8,643 nucleotides of DNA from assembly GCA_003551805.1 (NCBI GenBank), contig PUNR01000343.1, positions 1 to 8,643 on the forward strand, in the 5' to 3' direction. This DNA is from Loktanella sp. (lineage in GTDB: Bacteria > Pseudomonadota > Alphaproteobacteria > Rhodobacterales > Rhodobacteraceae). The first letter of the stretch is position 1, and each line of letters begins with the position of its first letter. The position numbers and the translations under genes were made by a program. A model generated the notes under the pieces. The model worked only from the letters and a program-made list of their open reading frames with translations. It ran no database searches and was not told the origin of the DNA. Shown here in pieces: positions 5,833 to 8,643 of the stretch.

Positions 5833-5837
5833 TAATA
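5832..5837 (-). promoter_or_regulatory. Possible -10 element TATTAT for a cassette-specific promoter
   Basis: The coding strand reads TATTAT here (5 of 6 matches to TATAAT), 31 nt before the muramidase ATG and overlapping the outer base of the hairpin. No hexamer resembling TTGACA lies 15-18 nt upstream, so any promoter would be weak or activator-dependent. Initiation about 6-8 nt downstream would fall near 5824-5826, inside the 5' arm of the hairpin, freeing the ribosome binding site. A TTAACC half-site (5844-5849) at the ccmE stop resembles half of a CtrA box, but the second half is missing. Confidence 0.3.
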
Positions 5838-5845
5838 CAAAAAGG

Positions 5846-6313
5846 TTAATGCGAGATTCGGGCACCGTTCGGGTCGACATAGACCCCTTGCGCCTTCAGC
5901 GCGTCAAGCACCTCGGTCGGCATGTAGGTTTCATCGTGTTTGGCAAGGATTTCAACGGCTTCAAAGGTGCCGTCAATCAGGTTGCCTTGGGCCACGACGC
6001 CTTCACCTTCGCTGAAAAGATCAGGCAGGATACCGGCATAGACGACCGGAATAGATGCACCGCCATCGGTCACGGCAAAGGTGATTTGCTGGCCTTGACC
6101 ACGGATCAGCGTGCCCGGTTCAACCAGCCCACCGATGCGGAACCGTTCATTGGGCATCGGCGGTGCCTCTGCCACCTCGGACGGAGAGCGGAAGAACTGG
6201 AAACTGTCGGCAGGCAGGAACCACAAAAGCACCAGCACCAGCGCCACACAGGCACCAGCTATAGAAACAACCTGCACACGGCGGCGTTTCTTGAGGCTTT
6301 TCAAACCGCTCAT
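5846..6313 (-). CDS. ccmE: Cytochrome c maturation haem chaperone CcmE
   Basis: A 155-aa periplasmic haem chaperone anchored by one N-terminal membrane helix (about 14-33) after a basic start SLKKRRR. CcmE binds haem covalently after loading by CcmC and passes it to CcmF. The core is the small beta-barrel typical of the family (RFRIGGLVEPGTLIRG, ITFAVTDG, IPVVYAGILPDLFSEGEGVVAQG). The haem-binding motif is AKHDETY, with His126 as the covalent haem ligand and Tyr130 as the conserved tyrosine. The flexible C-terminal tail is short (MPTEVLDALKAQGVYVDP...). Its ATG overlaps the argC stop as ATGA and has no obvious ribosome binding site, so translation is probably coupled to argC. The next ccm gene in the same direction, ccmF, is about 1.4 kb away across the lysis cassette. 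Confidence 0.96.
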   Translation of the reverse strand: MSGLKSLKKRRRVQVVSIAGACVALVLVLLWFLPADSFQFFRSPSEVAEAPPMPNERFRIGGLVEPGTLIRGQGQQITFAVTDGGASIPVVYAGILPDLFSEGEGVVAQGNLIDGTFEAVEILAKHDETYMPTEVLDALKAQGVYVDPNGARISH

Positions 6314-7338
6314 GGGAAGACAGGCACCAACATCAGCCCCTCCGTTTCATTTAGACCAAGCATCAGGTTGGCGTTTTGCAACGCCTGACCGGATGATCCC
6401 TTACATAGGTTGTCAAGGGTGGCCACCACAAGGGCGCGACCGGATATGCGGTCCGATGTCACGCCGATATGACAGAAGTTCGATCCCATCACATGGCCGG
6501 TGCCGGGGCATTGGCCAAAAGGCAGCACATGGATGAAGGGTTCATCAGCATAAGCGGTGCTAAGCGCGGCATGAATCGCAGATGCATCGCCTTTGAGATA
6601 GCAAGACGCGAGGATGCCACGGCTGATCGGTACCAGATGCGGCGTGAACTGTATTTCGACGCGGCGACCGGCGATGGCGGAAAATTCCTGATCGAATTCG
6701 CCCAGATGCCGGTGCTTGCCGCCTTGGGCATACCCTTGGGCATCGGTGGCGCGTTCGGTGAACAGCATGTTTTCCTTGAGCGCCCGCCCTGCCCCGGAAA
6801 TCCCGTTTTTCAGGTCACAGATGATATCGTCCAGATCAATCAACCCGCCCGCAATCAAAGGCCGCAGCGCGAATTGCACGGTGGCAGCATTGCAGCCGGT
6901 GCCGGCGACCAGACGCGCGGTTTTGATATCGTCGCGGTAAAATTCGGTCAGGCCGTAAACGGCGGTTTTCTGCAGTTCGGGTGCGACATGGGCGGCACCA
7001 TACCATTTTTCATATTCCGCAGGGTCGCGCAGCCGGAAATCAGCGCCCAGATCAACGACTTTGACGCTGTCGGGCAGATCACGGACCAAAGCCTGCGATA
7101 ATCCATGCGGCAGGGCAGCAAAGACCAGATCAATGGTCGAAAAATCAATCTCTTCCACCTTGACCAGCGTGGGCAGGTCCAGATGGCGCAGATGCGGGAA
7201 CACATCGGCCATCTGTTGGCCTGCCTTGCGGTCAGCCGACAGCGCCGCGATGCGCAGATGTGGATGGGTGGCGATCAGCCGGACAAGCTCTGCGCCGGTA
7301 TAGCCGGACGCGCCCAGAATGGCGATGTTATAGGTCAT
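6310..7338 (-). CDS. argC: N-acetyl-gamma-glutamyl-phosphate reductase
   Basis: The third enzyme of arginine biosynthesis, 342 aa, cytoplasmic. It reduces N-acetylglutamyl phosphate to the semialdehyde with NADPH. The N-terminal Rossmann motif is GASGYTGAELVRLI (9-22). AALPHGLS (74-81) and DLGADFRLRD are family signatures. The catalytic cysteine is Cys149 in AGTGCNAAT, where many ArgC proteins have PGCYPT. His209 in GKHRHLGEF and the segment FTPHLVPISRGI follow, and the C-terminus carries DNLCKGSSGQALQNANLMLG, diagnostic for ArgC. The start is ATG 7336-7338 with an AAGGGG ribosome binding site. It lies 14 nt after murI and overlaps ccmE by 4 nt. Confidence 0.96.
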   Translation of the reverse strand: MTYNIAILGASGYTGAELVRLIATHPHLRIAALSADRKAGQQMADVFPHLRHLDLPTLVKVEEIDFSTIDLVFAALPHGLSQALVRDLPDSVKVVDLGADFRLRDPAEYEKWYGAAHVAPELQKTAVYGLTEFYRDDIKTARLVAGTGCNAATVQFALRPLIAGGLIDLDDIICDLKNGISGAGRALKENMLFTERATDAQGYAQGGKHRHLGEFDQEFSAIAGRRVEIQFTPHLVPISRGILASCYLKGDASAIHAALSTAYADEPFIHVLPFGQCPGTGHVMGSNFCHIGVTSDRISGRALVVATLDNLCKGSSGQALQNANLMLGLNETEGLMLVPVFP

Positions 7339-7352
7339 GTTGGGACCCCTTT

Positions 7353-8165
7353 TTATGCGGCGGTAAAGGTGATCTGGCGGCGCAGGAATTGCGTGGCGCG
7401 GTTGGACACACGGCCCGGATCACCGGTGGTCAGAAAGGCGCTTTCGCGGCCCGCGCCGATCATTTCGGGTCGTCGGGTCAGATAATCGGCAAGGCTGTCC
7501 GCGACCAGTGAAGCTTGGGAAAAGACTTTGACATCAGGGCCAAGGGCATCCTGAAATATCTTTTCCATCAGCGGATAATGCGTGCAGCCCAGCACCGCAG
7601 CATCAGGGCTGGGCATCTTGCGCTGCAGCGCATCAACGTGAGACCGCACCAAAGCTTCGGCCAGGATCATATCGCCGTCTTCGATCGCATCGACGACGCC
7701 GCCGCAGGCCTGTGCTTCGACATCGACACCGATGGCGCGGAAGGCCAGTTCGCGCTGGAAGGCGCGGCTGGCGACAGTTGCGGGGGTGGCGAACAGGGCG
7801 ACGTGTTTGACCGCAACTTCACGCGGGGGCGAATTGTCGCCCCATTGGCGTTCGGTCAGCGCCTCGATCAAGGGGACAAAGACGCCTAGCACGCGTTTGC
7901 CCGGTGGCACCCAGCTTTCCTGCATCCGGCGCAGTGCGGCAGCGCTGGCGGTATTGCAGGCAAGGATGACCAGATCGCAGCCTGCGTCGAACAAACGCTG
8001 GGTGGCGGCGGTGGTCAGGTCATAGATGTCGTCGGGCGTGCGCACGCCGTAAGGGGCATGGGCGTTGTCGCCGAAATAGACCAACGGCACCTCTGGCAGG
8101 CGTGTTGCCACGACATCCAGCACTGTCAATCCGCCCAATCCGCTATCGAATATCCCTACGGCCAT
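7353..8165 (-). CDS. murI: Glutamate racemase
   Basis: A 270-aa cytoplasmic enzyme that interconverts L- and D-glutamate, supplying D-Glu for the peptidoglycan stem peptide. The two catalytic cysteines are visible in ILACNTAS (Cys70) and LGCTHYPLM (Cys194). The N-terminus has the substrate-binding FDSGLGGLTVL (Asp7, Ser8), followed by YFGDNAHAPYG (30-40). The frame is open to 8216, but the family N-terminus (MAVGIFDSG) and an AAGG ribosome binding site set the start at ATG 8163-8165. The gene begins inside the end of the acyltransferase gene (23-nt overlap) and is followed by argC after 14 nt, so the three are probably co-transcribed. Confidence 0.95.
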   Translation of the reverse strand: MAVGIFDSGLGGLTVLDVVATRLPEVPLVYFGDNAHAPYGVRTPDDIYDLTTAATQRLFDAGCDLVILACNTASAAALRRMQESWVPPGKRVLGVFVPLIEALTERQWGDNSPPREVAVKHVALFATPATVASRAFQRELAFRAIGVDVEAQACGGVVDAIEDGDMILAEALVRSHVDALQRKMPSPDAAVLGCTHYPLMEKIFQDALGPDVKVFSQASLVADSLADYLTRRPEMIGAGRESAFLTTGDPGRVSNRATQFLRRQITFTAA

Positions 8166-8643
8166 CGCGCACCTTATATTTATCCTCGAACTCATGCCCG
8201 ATCTCGGTTGGATCAAGCGGGCTGAGGCTTAACTCATAGGTGGCTTTGCGCAGGAAATCCATGCATGCTTTGGGGTCTTTTTTCAGGCCCTGCAATGTAT
8301 CGGCGGGAATGGGCTGGCCGATGACAACACGCACGGGTTTGTTGATCCGCGCCTTGAATTCACGGATCAGCAGTCCCATCCGCAGCGTTGTGTGCAAATG
8401 GCTGGCCAGCTGGAACAGGCGGCTGTTACGCCCTTCAAAAAAGATCGGCACGACCACGGCGTCAGATTTGGCAATCATCTTGGCGGTGAAATTGCGCCAG
8501 CTGGGGTCCAGCGGTTGCGAAAACGGCTTTGCCGATGTGGACACCGTGCCGCCCGGAAAGATGCCGATGGCACCACCTGCCGACAGATACCGGACCGCTT
8601 CGGCGCGGGTTTCGAGGTTCAGTTTTGCCGCCTCTTTCGTTTC
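8143..8643 (-). CDS. Lysophospholipid acyltransferase (PlsC-like), N-terminus outside the window
   Basis: The C-terminal 166 residues of a PlsC-like acyltransferase, which would transfer an acyl chain to a lysolipid at the inner membrane. The frame stays open to the window edge, so the N-terminus, which should contain the HX4D acyltransferase motif, is missing. Visible family blocks are the segment AIGIFPGGTVSTSAKPF, equivalent to the FPEGTRS substrate-binding block, then a segment around WRNFTAKMIAKSDAVVVPIFFEGRNSRLF and VRVVIGQPI, the usual last conserved block. The FPEG glutamate is replaced by glycine here. The tail is charged (PTEIGHEFEDKYKVRDGRRD). It overlaps murI by 23 nt. The substrate (lysophosphatidate or lyso-ornithine lipid) cannot be told. 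Confidence 0.85.
   Translation of the reverse strand, partial: ETKEAAKLNLETRAEAVRYLSAGGAIGIFPGGTVSTSAKPFSQPLDPSWRNFTAKMIAKSDAVVVPIFFEGRNSRLFQLASHLHTTLRMGLLIREFKARINKPVRVVIGQPIPADTLQGLKKDPKACMDFLRKATYELSLSPLDPTEIGHEFEDKYKVRDGRRDIR

Noticed and set aside
5844..5849. CtrA binding site upstream of the lysis cassette
   Set aside because: Only one TTAAC-like half is present; the second TTAA at 7-nt spacing is missing (GTAT instead).
5210..6388. Long forward open frame (392 codons) across the muramidase, its hairpin and ccmE
   Set aside because: It lies entirely antisense to genes with clear family motifs, shows no recognisable domain, and long antisense frames are common in G+C-rich DNA.
8166..8216. 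N-terminal extension of murI to 8216
   Set aside because: Glutamate racemases begin close to the GIFDSG motif, and AAGG lies correctly before ATG 8163-8165; the extension would only deepen overlap with the acyltransferase gene.
1..8643. CRISPR array, tRNA/rRNA gene, insertion sequence, att site or integrase
   Set aside because: No spaced direct repeats, cloverleaf, transposase or integrase motifs were seen on either strand; apart from the lysis cassette nothing suggests a prophage.

Overview
The window looks like chromosome of an alphaproteobacterium of the order Rhodobacterales (roseobacter/Rhodobacteraceae type). This rests on protein style, moderately high G+C, and gene order: a lysophospholipid acyltransferase gene, murI, argC, cytochrome c maturation genes and a paaG-like gene in one line, with a lysis cassette of the kind linked to gene transfer agents (GTAs). 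Genus is not resolvable by eye.

Layout. Positions 1-196 hold the last codons of an upstream gene, a strong intrinsic terminator and a short intergenic region with two inverted repeats. A forward HWE-type sensor histidine kinase follows (to 1177). Everything else is on the minus strand, read from the right edge leftwards: a partial lysophospholipid acyltransferase (cut by the window end), murI, argC, ccmE, a three-gene lysis cassette (muramidase, GTA-type holin, small coiled-coil/membrane protein), ccmF, ccmH and a paaG-like isomerase. The kinase and paaG converge and share the tetranucleotide CTAG as both stop codons.

How the genes work together. CcmE (haem chaperone), CcmF (haem-cytochrome c synthase subunit) and CcmH (apocytochrome thiol reductase) are the late steps of System I cytochrome c maturation; CcmA/B/C/D/G/I are not here. 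MurI supplies D-glutamate for peptidoglycan and ArgC carries out a step of arginine synthesis. Most minus-strand junctions are overlaps (23 nt, 4 nt ATGA, 10 nt, 11 nt, 4 nt ATGA) or short gaps (14, 45, 72, 74 nt), so long co-transcription is likely.

Most notable region (4511-5845). A complete lysis module sits between ccmE and ccmF. It encodes a GH108-like N-acetylmuramidase with no signal peptide and a perfect EF-hand/dockerin-like calcium loop, a holin matching the GTA-release family, and an XhlA-like accessory membrane protein. The muramidase ribosome binding site lies inside a perfect 10-bp hairpin ending 1 nt before the ATG. A TATTAT hexamer overlaps the outer end of that hairpin by one base and sits so that a local transcript would start inside its 5' arm. 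Operon read-through RNA could therefore hide the ribosome binding site while a dedicated transcript exposes it, as in the known control of the phage T4 lysozyme gene. This is a hypothesis read from sequence, not shown here.
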